From contig JAKUUF010000010.1 in the NCBI GenBank assembly GCA_022448705.1, forward strand, positions 1 through 23,820: 23,820 nt of DNA, given 5' to 3'. The stretch is from SAR324 cluster bacterium (lineage in GTDB: Bacteria > SAR324 > NAC60-12). Positions 7,480 through 15,525 of this stretch are shown one piece after another. The notes below the pieces were generated by a model, which saw only the letters and a list, made by a program, of their open reading frames with translations, had not been told where the DNA came from and did no database searches. Every line of letters starts with the position of its first letter. The first letter of the stretch is position 1. Both the position numbers and the translations under genes were made by a program.

Positions 7480-10025
7480 AAGCTCTTGCAAGACCGAAAC
7501 ATAAATCATCAGCAGGCACTGTGAGCAAGGAGTCCTCACCAAGGGACAAATATACTTCCGGTAAAAATAGAACGTACTCAGACAAATTTGATCAGCCTGG
7601 ATTAAAGTTGGACAACAGTAAATTGTTCGGTAAACAGTTACCTCATGATTCAGCGGTGGGACACGTAACTGGAGAAGCTTTATTTGTTGATGACATTACG
7701 CCCGCAAAGAATGAATTAATTGTTGATTTCATTTCGAGTCCTGTTGCTCATGGTAAGATTAAGAGCCTTAATTCTATGGAACTGGCTCAGCAGGATGGAA
7801 TTGCAGGAGTATTCACCCATGCCGACATTCCCGGGGAGAATCTTTACGGACCAGTTGTTCAGGATGAACCAATTCTGGCAGAGGAAACAGTTCAATATGT
7901 GGGACAGCCCATTGCAATCATTGCAGGGGAGTCCCATGAGGCCATTCGAAAGGCTAAAAAAAAGATACGACTCAATATTAAGGAATTAAAGCCTGTATTC
8001 ACCATTGATGAGGCAATTGCGGCAAAACAGTACATTGGAGAAAAACGTACATTCAAACAGGGGGATTTTGAAAAGGCATGGAGAGAATCAGAGCATATAT
8101 TGAAAGGAACATTTGTCTGTAACGGTCAGGAGCAGTTTTATCTGGAATCTCAAGCAGCTCTGGCCCGCCCTGGAGAGCATGGTGATATACACATTCATTC
8201 CTCAACCCAGAATCCATCGGAAATACAGACAGTTGTTGCAGAAGCTTTAGGTATTGGATTTCACCAGGTTGTATGTGTATGCAAGCGTATGGGTGGAGGC
8301 TTTGGAGGTAAAGAGACTCAGGCCGCAATTCCCGCGGTGATGGCCGCGCTGGTAGCTTCAAGAACAGGGCGCCCGGCAAGGGTCGCATATACTAAAGATG
8401 ATGATATGCGCTCAACCGGAAAAAGGCACCCATACAAAATTCATTACAAAGCCGCCTTCACCTCTACAGGAAAAATTACCGGCGTCAGGTTTGATATCTA
8501 TTCAAACGGCGGCGCAGCTGCCGATTTATCAAGTTCAGTCCTGGAACGTACATTGTTTCATTCTGACAACGCCTATTATATACCTAACCTGATTTTTAAT
8601 GGGGTTATCTGCAAAACAAACTTTCCTCCCAACACAGCATTTCGGGGATTTGGAGGACCACAGGGAATGGCCAATATTGAGAATGTGATTCAGGAAATTG
8701 CCATTTACCTGCAAAAGGACGCATTGGAGATACGGCGTCTGAATTGTTATGCCCATCGTGGGCGCAACATTACTCCTTACGGACAAGTTGTTAAGAATCA
8801 TATTCTTCCTGAAATCATTGATCAGCTTGCTGAAACATCCCGATACAGCAAGCGCATGAAGCAAGTGGAGGAGTTTAACCGCAAGTCACAGACACATCTG
8901 CGCGGACTGGCATTGACACCGATGAAATTTGGTATTTCATTTACCACAACATTTCTCAACCAGGGGAATGCACTGGTCAATGTTTACAGGGACGGCACTG
9001 TGCAGGTTTCAACGGGCGGTACTGAGATGGGCCAGGGACTTAACACTAAAATCAGGCAGCTGGTCGCAGATGAATTTGCAATTTCTTATCAGGATGTAAA
9101 GTTGATGATTACGTCAACTGAGAAAAATAACAATACACCTCCAACTGCAGCGTCTGCGAGTACTGATTTGAACGGAATTGCAGCCGTAAATGCATGTCAG
9201 AAAATTCGCAGCAAATTGTGCGCGGTTGCCAGCAAATACTTTGCAACTCAAAAGGGAGGCCTCAAACCTTCAGTCAAGCAAATTTGTTTTGAAGACAACA
9301 GTGTTTTTGATCAGCGTAATCAGAAAAACAAACTCTCTTTCCGGAAACTGGTGCAGCTTGCATTCATGGAGAGAGTAAGTATGGGAGAGAGAGGTTTTTA
9401 CCAGACTCCGGAAATCCATTTCAATCGTGATACAGAGAAGGGCGAACCGTTTTTTTATTACACGATGGGAGCATCGGTATCGGAAGTGCTGATAGACCGT
9501 TTTACCGGTCAACTCAACCTGGAGCGATCGGATTTGCTGATTGATATTGGTGAATCGATCAACCCAGGAATTGATCGCGGCCAGATAATCGGAGGGTTTA
9601 TTCAAGGAGTGGGATGGGTAACCAATGAAGAACTACGCTACTCCGATAAGGGAGAACTTCTGTCCTTTTCACCTACAACCTACAAAATCCCCAACATTCA
9701 GGATCTTCCTGAAATATTCAACGTGGACACTATCACTAATCCTCACCATCAAATTAATATAAAACGCAGCAAAGCTGTGGGAGAACCTCCGTTAATGCTT
9801 TGCCTGTCAGTTTGGGCTGCAGTCAAACATGCCTTATCATGTGTACAAAAAGATTTATGTCCTCAGCTTAACCTTCCTGCTACTGCTGAAGAAATTCTGT
9901 GCAGACTGACAGAATTGAAGCACCAGGCCAATGATAATGCCGCAAAGCATGATGCTGGTAAAGAATCAGAGGTTGCTCTGGTTTCCCAAAATGAACTCAC
10001 CTCCAAAAATAAACAAGCTGCCTGA
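7476..10025 (+). CDS. xdhB: Xanthine dehydrogenase large subunit (molybdopterin-binding)
   Basis: 849 residues, with ATG overlapping the xdhA stop by 4 bases. The first approximately 48 residues are Lys/Ser/Thr-rich and hydrophilic, before the core begins at LFGKQLPHDSAVGHVTGEA. Core motifs: GQEQFYLES with Glu224, the substrate-binding glutamate of XDH (bovine Glu802); MGGGFGGKE (272-280) at the cofactor; TAFRGFGGPQG with Arg390 (bovine Arg880); GTEMGQG; and GEPP with Glu770, the catalytic base (bovine Glu1261). The Glu/Arg pair favours xanthine over aldehyde oxidase chemistry. The last approximately 35 residues form a second charged tail. Molybdenum cofactor sulfuration normally needs XdhC, which is not in the window. 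Sequence similarity to the animal XDH core is high throughout. Confidence 0.93.
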   Translation: MKALARPKHKSSAGTVSKESSPRDKYTSGKNRTYSDKFDQPGLKLDNSKLFGKQLPHDSAVGHVTGEALFVDDITPAKNELIVDFISSPVAHGKIKSLNSMELAQQDGIAGVFTHADIPGENLYGPVVQDEPILAEETVQYVGQPIAIIAGESHEAIRKAKKKIRLNIKELKPVFTIDEAIAAKQYIGEKRTFKQGDFEKAWRESEHILKGTFVCNGQEQFYLESQAALARPGEHGDIHIHSSTQNPSEIQTVVAEALGIGFHQVVCVCKRMGGGFGGKETQAAIPAVMAALVASRTGRPARVAYTKDDDMRSTGKRHPYKIHYKAAFTSTGKITGVRFDIYSNGGAAADLSSSVLERTLFHSDNAYYIPNLIFNGVICKTNFPPNTAFRGFGGPQGMANIENVIQEIAIYLQKDALEIRRLNCYAHRGRNITPYGQVVKNHILPEIIDQLAETSRYSKRMKQVEEFNRKSQTHLRGLALTPMKFGISFTTTFLNQGNALVNVYRDGTVQVSTGGTEMGQGLNTKIRQLVADEFAISYQDVKLMITSTEKNNNTPPTAASASTDLNGIAAVNACQKIRSKLCAVASKYFATQKGGLKPSVKQICFEDNSVFDQRNQKNKLSFRKLVQLAFMERVSMGERGFYQTPEIHFNRDTEKGEPFFYYTMGASVSEVLIDRFTGQLNLERSDLLIDIGESINPGIDRGQIIGGFIQGVGWVTNEELRYSDKGELLSFSPTTYKIPNIQDLPEIFNVDTITNPHHQINIKRSKAVGEPPLMLCLSVWAAVKHALSCVQKDLCPQLNLPATAEEILCRLTELKHQANDNAAKHDAGKESEVALVSQNELTSKNKQAA

Positions 10026-10073
10026 AAAAATATATCTGCACCTGATTAGTTTCGCATGCAGAGCTTGATTGGA

Positions 10074-10102
10074 TTGACTTTTGGGGCTAATTCTCACATA
10101 TT
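10074..10102 (+). promoter_or_regulatory. Candidate sigma-70 promoter for ilvC
   Basis: TTGACT (10074-10079), a 17-base spacer, then CATATT (10097-10102). That is 5 of 6 and 4 of 6 matches to the housekeeping consensus, in the 139-base gap between xdhB and ilvC. It is plausible because these genes have unrelated roles and there is room for a promoter, but AT-rich gaps often hold such matches. Confidence 0.35.
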
Positions 10103-10164
10103 GGGTCAGACAATAATTGCAACAGTTTGTATAAAAAATCAGTTATTAAACATGCGGAGAAACA

Positions 10165-11208
10165 ATGAAGGAAATTGAAATAAACGGAATAAAAGAAACC
10201 ATAGTTGAGCGCTCAGATTATCCGATTGAACAGTGTAAGGAAAAACTGGCGGATGAAGTTACAGCAATTCTTGGCTATGGACCTCAGGGCAGAGGACAGG
10301 GTCTTAATATGCGTGACCAGGGGTTCAATGTTATTTTGGGTGTGCGAAGAGGCAGAAGCTGGGACAAAGCTCTTGAGGATGGATGGGTTGAGGGAAAGAC
10401 TCTCTTTGAAACAGAAGAGGCTGCTCATCAAGGCACTATACTTCAGTACTTGCTTTCAGATGCCGGCCAGATTGCCGCATGGCCTATGGTAAAATCCAAT
10501 TTGAATGACGGCGATGCGCTTTATTTTTCACATGGTTTCGGCATAGTTTTTCACAAGGACACCGGGATTGTACCGCCAGAAAATGTGGATGTGATTCTGG
10601 TTGCACCTAAAGGCAGTGGCCTGACTGTTCGCACTCATTTTCAGGCAGGACGTGGAATTAATGCCTCATACGCGATTAAGCAGGATTATACAGGGCGTGC
10701 AAGAGATCGCTGCATTTCAACTGCTTTTGCGATCGGCTCTGGCCATCTTTTCGAAACTACCTTCGAGGACGAGGTTCACAGTGATCTCACCGGAGAACGC
10801 TGTGTATTAATGGGACTGCTGCAGGGTGCATTTTTGGCACAATATGAAGTTCTGAGAGAACATGGACATAGCCCTTCAGAAGCCTACAATGAAACTATAG
10901 AGGAGGCGCTTCAGAGTCTTTATCCTCTTGTTTCAGAAAAAGGAATGGATTGGATGTATGCAAATTGCTCAACTACCGCCCAGAGAGGGGCACTGGACTG
11001 GGCACCTAAATTTCGTGACGTGATCAAGCCGCTTGTTGAGGAATGCTACCAGAGTGTGCTGAACGGAACTGAAGCCAAAATTGCCATAGATTCCAATTCA
11101 AGTGAAGATTACCGTGAAAAGCTGGAAAAGGAATTAAAGGAAGTCAGCAGCCAGGAAATGTGGCAGGCTGGAAAAGTGCTGCGCAATCTTCGTCCGGAAA
11201 ATTTATAA
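10165..11208 (+). CDS. ilvC: Ketol-acid reductoisomerase, fungal/Bacteroidetes-like form
   Basis: 347 residues. It converts acetolactate or acetohydroxybutyrate to the dihydroxy acids of valine, isoleucine and leucine synthesis, using NADPH and Mg2+. The Rossmann motif is GYGPQG (37-42). APKGSG (147-152) and SDLTGER (206-212) follow, with Asp207 and Glu211 as the magnesium ligands. The C-terminal knotted domain contains GMDWMYANCSTTAQRGALDW (260-279) and ends EMWQAGK.LRNLRPE. These segments match the fungal mitochondrial and Bacteroidetes enzymes as I remember them, not the E. coli long form nor the common short bacterial form. ATG 10165 follows GGAG (10156-10159 region) at good spacing. There is no ilvB, ilvN or ilvD nearby. 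Confidence 0.93.
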   Translation: MKEIEINGIKETIVERSDYPIEQCKEKLADEVTAILGYGPQGRGQGLNMRDQGFNVILGVRRGRSWDKALEDGWVEGKTLFETEEAAHQGTILQYLLSDAGQIAAWPMVKSNLNDGDALYFSHGFGIVFHKDTGIVPPENVDVILVAPKGSGLTVRTHFQAGRGINASYAIKQDYTGRARDRCISTAFAIGSGHLFETTFEDEVHSDLTGERCVLMGLLQGAFLAQYEVLREHGHSPSEAYNETIEEALQSLYPLVSEKGMDWMYANCSTTAQRGALDWAPKFRDVIKPLVEECYQSVLNGTEAKIAIDSNSSEDYREKLEKELKEVSSQEMWQAGKVLRNLRPENL

Positions 11209-11227
11209 AACAATCTTCTAGGATACA

Positions 11228-11548
11228 ATGGGCTTCGTAAAACTGCTCGATGAAGGCAAATTTTTTGAAATACAGAAGCGCAGCACACGCTCTGACTCTT
11301 TGGAGAAGGAATCGACTCCATTTTGCGGGGCATTGCGTCCTCATTATAACCCTAACATGATTCTGCTGCTTACCAGTCCCCTCGAATCTAGTAGCGAAGT
11401 TTTTGAGTTCAGATCTGAAGATATTGTACATGCGGAAGAATTGTCCAGTCTCTCAAAGCCAAACGGTGTGACGGTCGAACAGGTTCGTTTATGGGTACGG
11501 AACGGAAGCCCGGCGATGCGAATGGAACCGGTTCGTGTAGGAAATTAG
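11228..11548 (+). CDS. Unrecognised small protein (106 aa)
   Basis: This starts at ATG 11228 with AGGAT just upstream, 19 bases after ilvC, so probably in the same transcript. The sequence has alternating hydrophobic stretches (MILLLTSPLE, VRLWVRNGS) that suggest a small beta-rich soluble domain. There is no signal peptide, membrane segment or metal-binding cysteine pattern. The internal part FEFRSEDIVHAEELSSL followed by VEQVRLWVRNGSPAMRMEPVRV reads like a conserved fold rather than random translation, and codon use looks normal for the window. I cannot assign a family. A link to branched-chain synthesis is suggested only by position. Confidence 0.65.
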   Translation: MGFVKLLDEGKFFEIQKRSTRSDSLEKESTPFCGALRPHYNPNMILLLTSPLESSSEVFEFRSEDIVHAEELSSLSKPNGVTVEQVRLWVRNGSPAMRMEPVRVGN

Positions 11549-11670
11549 AGCTGAAAAGACTTCGATTCTGCGAAACACCATCTGCAAATTCAACTAGTAT
11601 AAACTGTTGGATGCCTTTTTGGTGAGCCCACATCCGAACTGTTCATTGCCAAATAATTTATTTCCAGATC

Positions 11671-13641
11671 ATGCCCTCCCGCTATTTATCACATCGGAAT
11701 TTTTTCAGTTACTTATACCAGCTGGGACAAATCCTTTGTCTGGCTGTACTAATCATTATTCTGCTTCCTGGCTATGCAAGCTCACAGTTTGATGATGAAA
11801 TTGTAATTCCTGAAAACGTTGTCACTTTCAATTACCGGCTTGAACCGAATGAACCTCGCCCGGGAGAACATGCTCGTATTATTGTGGACCTGGATGTCCA
11901 TTCTGGGTGGCATGTGTATTCAGTGATTCCGGATAAGGGAGAATTTGCTCCAATACCTACTTCATTAACTCTTGAAAACGATTCACTGATAATTGTCGGT
12001 CCTGTATACGAAAGCAACCCGATCAATGCCAAAGATCCGGTTCTGGAAATGGTGCTGAGCTTTCATGAAAAGACAGCCACATTATTCCAAAACATCCGAA
12101 TTCCTGAGGATATAACGGGCGGTACAGTACTGAACAGCGCTGTTAAATTACGTTATCAGGCCTGCAGTGACCGTATTTGCCTTCCCCCAAAAACAGAAGA
12201 GTTATCTACAGATATTACTATCGGAAAGGGCAATATTCGTGAGAAATATAAATTGCCACAGTTTGCAGTTGACACTCCTCCGGAAAACCTTTCGGAAATT
12301 GATCAGGCACTCAGCGGCGGCTTCCTTGGATTTATGGGACTGGCAATAATTGCAGGTTTTTTTGCATTGCTCACGCCGTGTGTATTTCCAATGATACCGG
12401 TAACGGTTGCTTTTTTTACTAAACAAAGTCATACCGGAACAAGAGAAACATTGCGCCTTGCTGTGTTGTTTGGTGTTGGAATAGTAGGTACATATACAGT
12501 GACAGGCATGCTGCTTTCAGTAATCCTGGGGGCGGCAGGTGCGGTTCAATTTGCCACTAATGGCTGGATCAATCTGGCAATAGGCCTGATGTTTACTCTT
12601 TTTGCCTTTAGCCTGATGGGCTTTCTTCAGTTAAATGCTCCGGGCGGTTTGACAAACATTGTTGACCGCTGGTCACGGCAATTGAGAGGAACCTTTGGAG
12701 TGCTTGCCATGGGCCTGGTGTTCACACTCACTTCCTTCACCTGTACAGTGCAGTTTGTAGGCACCATGCTGATTGCTGCATCTCAGGGAATGTGGTTCTG
12801 GCCTGTAGTGGGAATGCTCGTATTTTCTACTGTTTTTGCATTTCCGTTTTTCCTGCTTGGTCTTTTTCCGCGCCTTATTCAGAAGATGCACTCAAAGTCA
12901 GGAAGCTGGATGGAGCATCTCAAAATAATCCTGGGATTGCTTGAACTGGCAGCAGCCTTCAAATTTTTCAGTAATGCTGACCTGGTTTGGCAATGGGGTC
13001 TGATTAACAGGGAATTTGTACTTGCCGCATGGGTAATAATTTGCCTGATCGGAACATTATATTTGCTGGGTATGCTGAAAATACATCATGTTCGGATTAT
13101 CAAAACAGGCAGTGCTGGATTTGCTGCAGCTTTTGTTTTTGCTGCGCTGGGTATTTACCTGGTACGTGGGCTGGCTGGTGTACAGTTAAATCCCTGGGTA
13201 GATACTTTTTTGCCTCCGGATCTGCAAATTTTAGAACAAAACAAGCTGGCATTTTCAGAAAGTACTAACACAGCCTCAGGAATCAAGGCTCATTCACTGC
13301 CCTGGCATAATGACTTATCTGATGCCCTGGGGCAGGCAAAAGCCGAAAACAAGCATGTCTTTATTGATTTTACAGGATACACCTGTGTTAACTGTCGATG
13401 GATGGAAAAAAATATTTTCTCTCACCCGGACGTAATTGAACTGTTTAAGAATAAATTTGTGCTTGTTCAGCTTTTCACTGATGGAGGAGAGAAGGCTGCA
13501 GAAAATCAGCAAATACAAATAAGTAGATTTCAAACTGTAGCCCTGCCTCTGTATGTAATTCTTGACGCAAGTGATAATGTACTCGCCAAACGCGCCGGGA
13601 TCATAAAGCCTGCTGAAAAATTTCTGCAATTCATGAATTGA
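11671..13641 (+). CDS. dsbD: Thiol:disulfide interchange protein DsbD
   Basis: 656 residues with the three DsbD parts. An N-terminal signal/anchor (about 18-38) leads to a periplasmic immunoglobulin-like domain with the redox pair Cys165 and Cys170 (YQACSDRICLPP). A membrane domain (about 215-505) of some eight helices carries Cys237 (TPCVFPMIP) and Cys358 (SFTCTVQFVG). A C-terminal thioredoxin-like domain (about 540-656) has CVNC (Cys572, Cys575). It moves electrons from cytoplasmic thioredoxin across the membrane to periplasmic disulfide isomerases and cytochrome-maturation proteins. All six redox cysteines are present. The start has only a weak ribosome binding site, so the exact N-terminus is less certain. 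Its stop overlaps the next gene (TTGA). Confidence 0.92.
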   Translation: MPSRYLSHRNFFSYLYQLGQILCLAVLIIILLPGYASSQFDDEIVIPENVVTFNYRLEPNEPRPGEHARIIVDLDVHSGWHVYSVIPDKGEFAPIPTSLTLENDSLIIVGPVYESNPINAKDPVLEMVLSFHEKTATLFQNIRIPEDITGGTVLNSAVKLRYQACSDRICLPPKTEELSTDITIGKGNIREKYKLPQFAVDTPPENLSEIDQALSGGFLGFMGLAIIAGFFALLTPCVFPMIPVTVAFFTKQSHTGTRETLRLAVLFGVGIVGTYTVTGMLLSVILGAAGAVQFATNGWINLAIGLMFTLFAFSLMGFLQLNAPGGLTNIVDRWSRQLRGTFGVLAMGLVFTLTSFTCTVQFVGTMLIAASQGMWFWPVVGMLVFSTVFAFPFFLLGLFPRLIQKMHSKSGSWMEHLKIILGLLELAAAFKFFSNADLVWQWGLINREFVLAAWVIICLIGTLYLLGMLKIHHVRIIKTGSAGFAAAFVFAALGIYLVRGLAGVQLNPWVDTFLPPDLQILEQNKLAFSESTNTASGIKAHSLPWHNDLSDALGQAKAENKHVFIDFTGYTCVNCRWMEKNIFSHPDVIELFKNKFVLVQLFTDGGEKAAENQQIQISRFQTVALPLYVILDASDNVLAKRAGIIKPAEKFLQFMN

Positions 13642-14753
13642 CACCCCCAAAAAGTTTTGTGAGTTACAAGACCGTTTTATTTTTTGCCCTTGGAATATTA
13701 ACGTTCTGCAGTGGCTGCTCAGACTTAGGCTATTACTGGCAAGCAGCATCAGGACATTTGGATTTGCTCAACCGTAAACAGGATATACAGGAACTGCTTG
13801 ATTCGCCTCATACTCCAGCGGAATTAAAACGGAAATTGAAGCTTGTAAAGAGTGTAAGAAAATTCGCAATACTGCAATTGGCTATTCCTGAAAATGAAGG
13901 TTATTCTGGCTACGTTGAGCTGGACCGTCCGTACGTTACAATGGTAGTAACAGCAGCACCGAAACTTGAGTTAAAAGCACATAAATGGTGTTACTGGTTC
14001 ATAGGATGCCAGGAATACCGCGGATATTTCGATGAAGAACAAGCAAGAACATTCGCTGAGGAATTGCAACGCCAGGAACTGGATGTTTCCGTGAGCCAAA
14101 TTACCGCCTACTCTACTCTGGGCTGGCTGAACAAATCCTGGATGCCGGACTATTTCTCAGATCCTGTGCTCAGTACATTTCTCCGCCGCAATGATGCGGA
14201 AATGATTGCAGTGCTGATCCATGAAATGGCGCATCAGGTGGTTTATGTCAGCAACGACACATCATTTAATGAATCATTCGCAGTTTTTGTTGAACAGGAA
14301 GGATTGAGGCAATTTCTGGGATATGCTGACGAAAAGGCTATCCTTGATAAAGACAGAGCAGAGTTATATCAATGGTATTTGAAGGCAAGAAAAGATCGTC
14401 AATTATTTAGGCACCTGATTAATTCAACATTTGAGGAAATGGAGGAATTGTTTTCTTCCGAAATTGCAAATGCAGAGAAGCTGCGAAAAAAGCAGCAGCT
14501 GTTTGATGATTTGCGTGAGAATTATAAGTCACTCAAAAATGAATTTCGAGTGCTATCATATGATAATTGGTTTAAAAAGGATTTGAATAATACTCATTTG
14601 TTAGGTGTAAAGCGCTACCACAGCAAGGTTGACAAATTTGAGAGGTTGTTTGATCAGCATGGTAAAGACTGGAGAGAGTTTTTCCAGGCGGTACGGGAAC
14701 TGGCACAAGAATCTCTCAAAGAGCGCAATCGTCGTTTATCGCTGCTGAACTGA
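13638..14753 (+). CDS. Putative zinc metallopeptidase lipoprotein (COG4324 predicted aminopeptidase family)
   Basis: 371 residues if started at TTG 13638, which overlaps the dsbD stop. GTG 13659 is an alternative start 7 codons downstream, and neither has a strong ribosome binding site. An N-terminal hydrophobic signal (about 11-24) ends in a lipobox-like CSGC, so Cys27 is probably lipidated. GCSDLGYYWQAASGHLDLL after the lipobox is characteristic of this predicted aminopeptidase family (PF10023 as I recall). The zinc site is HEMAHQ (His195, Glu196, His199), with Glu212 in NESFA as probable third ligand. The region 265-310 is charged and probably coiled coil. The substrate is unknown; aminopeptidase activity is a family prediction only. 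Translational coupling to dsbD suggests work on periplasmic proteins. Confidence 0.82.
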   Translation: MTPPKSFVSYKTVLFFALGILTFCSGCSDLGYYWQAASGHLDLLNRKQDIQELLDSPHTPAELKRKLKLVKSVRKFAILQLAIPENEGYSGYVELDRPYVTMVVTAAPKLELKAHKWCYWFIGCQEYRGYFDEEQARTFAEELQRQELDVSVSQITAYSTLGWLNKSWMPDYFSDPVLSTFLRRNDAEMIAVLIHEMAHQVVYVSNDTSFNESFAVFVEQEGLRQFLGYADEKAILDKDRAELYQWYLKARKDRQLFRHLINSTFEEMEELFSSEIANAEKLRKKQQLFDDLRENYKSLKNEFRVLSYDNWFKKDLNNTHLLGVKRYHSKVDKFERLFDQHGKDWREFFQAVRELAQESLKERNRRLSLLN

Positions 14754-14761
14754 CAGGTCCA

Positions 14762-15349
14762 ATGACTGAAATATCCTTCAGTAGATTACGTGTTATACTG
14801 CTAGACCGTGATGGTGTAATCAACCATGAACCTGGGCCCATACTTAATCCGGAACAGTTTGCGATGATTCCAGGAAGCGCTGATGCAGTGGCCAGAATCA
14901 ATGCACAAGGCTGGAAATGCTTTGTGATAACAAACCAGGCTGCTATTGCCAGGGGAGATCTGAATGAGGAAATATTTGAACAAATAACTGATAAAATGCA
15001 CCTTGAACTCAAGAAGTCCGGAGCACACATTGACGGACAATATTTTTGTCCGCATCATCCTGACTGGCAAAACGGCAGGAGGCAGACAAATCCTGTACCA
15101 TGTTTATGCCGGAAACCGGGAACACGGATGTTAGAACAGGCTTCGTCTGAACATGGTTTTGTTCAGGAAGAAGCTGTGTTTATCGGCGACACGACTACTG
15201 ATTTCGCCGCAGCAGCAGAATGGGGAACATACTCCATTGGCGTTCGCACCGGCTGTGCAGGACAGGACGGTAAGATGTCTGTCGATCCTGATTACTGGTC
15301 AGATGATCTTTGGAGTGCAGTTGATTTTTTGCTTAATAACAAAGCTTGA
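14762..15349 (+). CDS. gmhB: D-glycero-D-manno-heptose-1,7-bisphosphate 7-phosphatase (HAD family)
   Basis: 195 residues, single HAD phosphatase domain. The catalytic pair is Asp15/Asp17 in LLDRDGVIN. The motif ITNQAAI (56-62) supplies the conserved Thr/Asn, and Lys118 with Asp143/Asp147 (GDTTTD) completes the site. The zinc-binding loop with Cys96, His98, Cys114 and Cys116 (CPHH...CLC) is the GmhB/HisB-N signature. The enzyme removes the 7-phosphate from heptose bisphosphate on the way to ADP-heptose for the LPS inner core. The histidinol-phosphatase alternative is possible, but no his genes are nearby and another LPS-core gene (kdsD) is. It starts 8 bases after the peptidase stop, so it is probably co-transcribed. 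Confidence 0.87.
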   Translation: MTEISFSRLRVILLDRDGVINHEPGPILNPEQFAMIPGSADAVARINAQGWKCFVITNQAAIARGDLNEEIFEQITDKMHLELKKSGAHIDGQYFCPHHPDWQNGRRQTNPVPCLCRKPGTRMLEQASSEHGFVQEEAVFIGDTTTDFAAAAEWGTYSIGVRTGCAGQDGKMSVDPDYWSDDLWSAVDFLLNNKA

Positions 15350-15525
15350 TTCATCAATCACTACTAAATTTTTAGGGTCAAATTATTTAATGAACTTCTC
15401 TTATCACACAAATGACTTGAGACAAACATAGTAAACAAGCTAGTCTGAGTCGATTCTTTTCCCCCTTTTCACATTTCTGTTTTATGTTTTCAAGAACATT
15501 TTGCCATCTTATTGCAGGATACTGC

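Noticed and set aside
13315..13749. 144-codon minus-strand frame across the dsbD/peptidase junction
   Set aside because: Antisense to the thioredoxin domain of DsbD and the lipoprotein signal; no coding character of its own.
15484..15525. Upstream ATG for the cyclophilin-parvulin gene
   Set aside because: There is no ribosome binding site before it, whereas AGGA is well spaced before ATG 15526.
15350..15525. tRNA or other structured RNA in the gap before the PPIase gene
   Set aside because: No cloverleaf, TPsiC-like motif or strong hairpin; it looks like plain promoter DNA.
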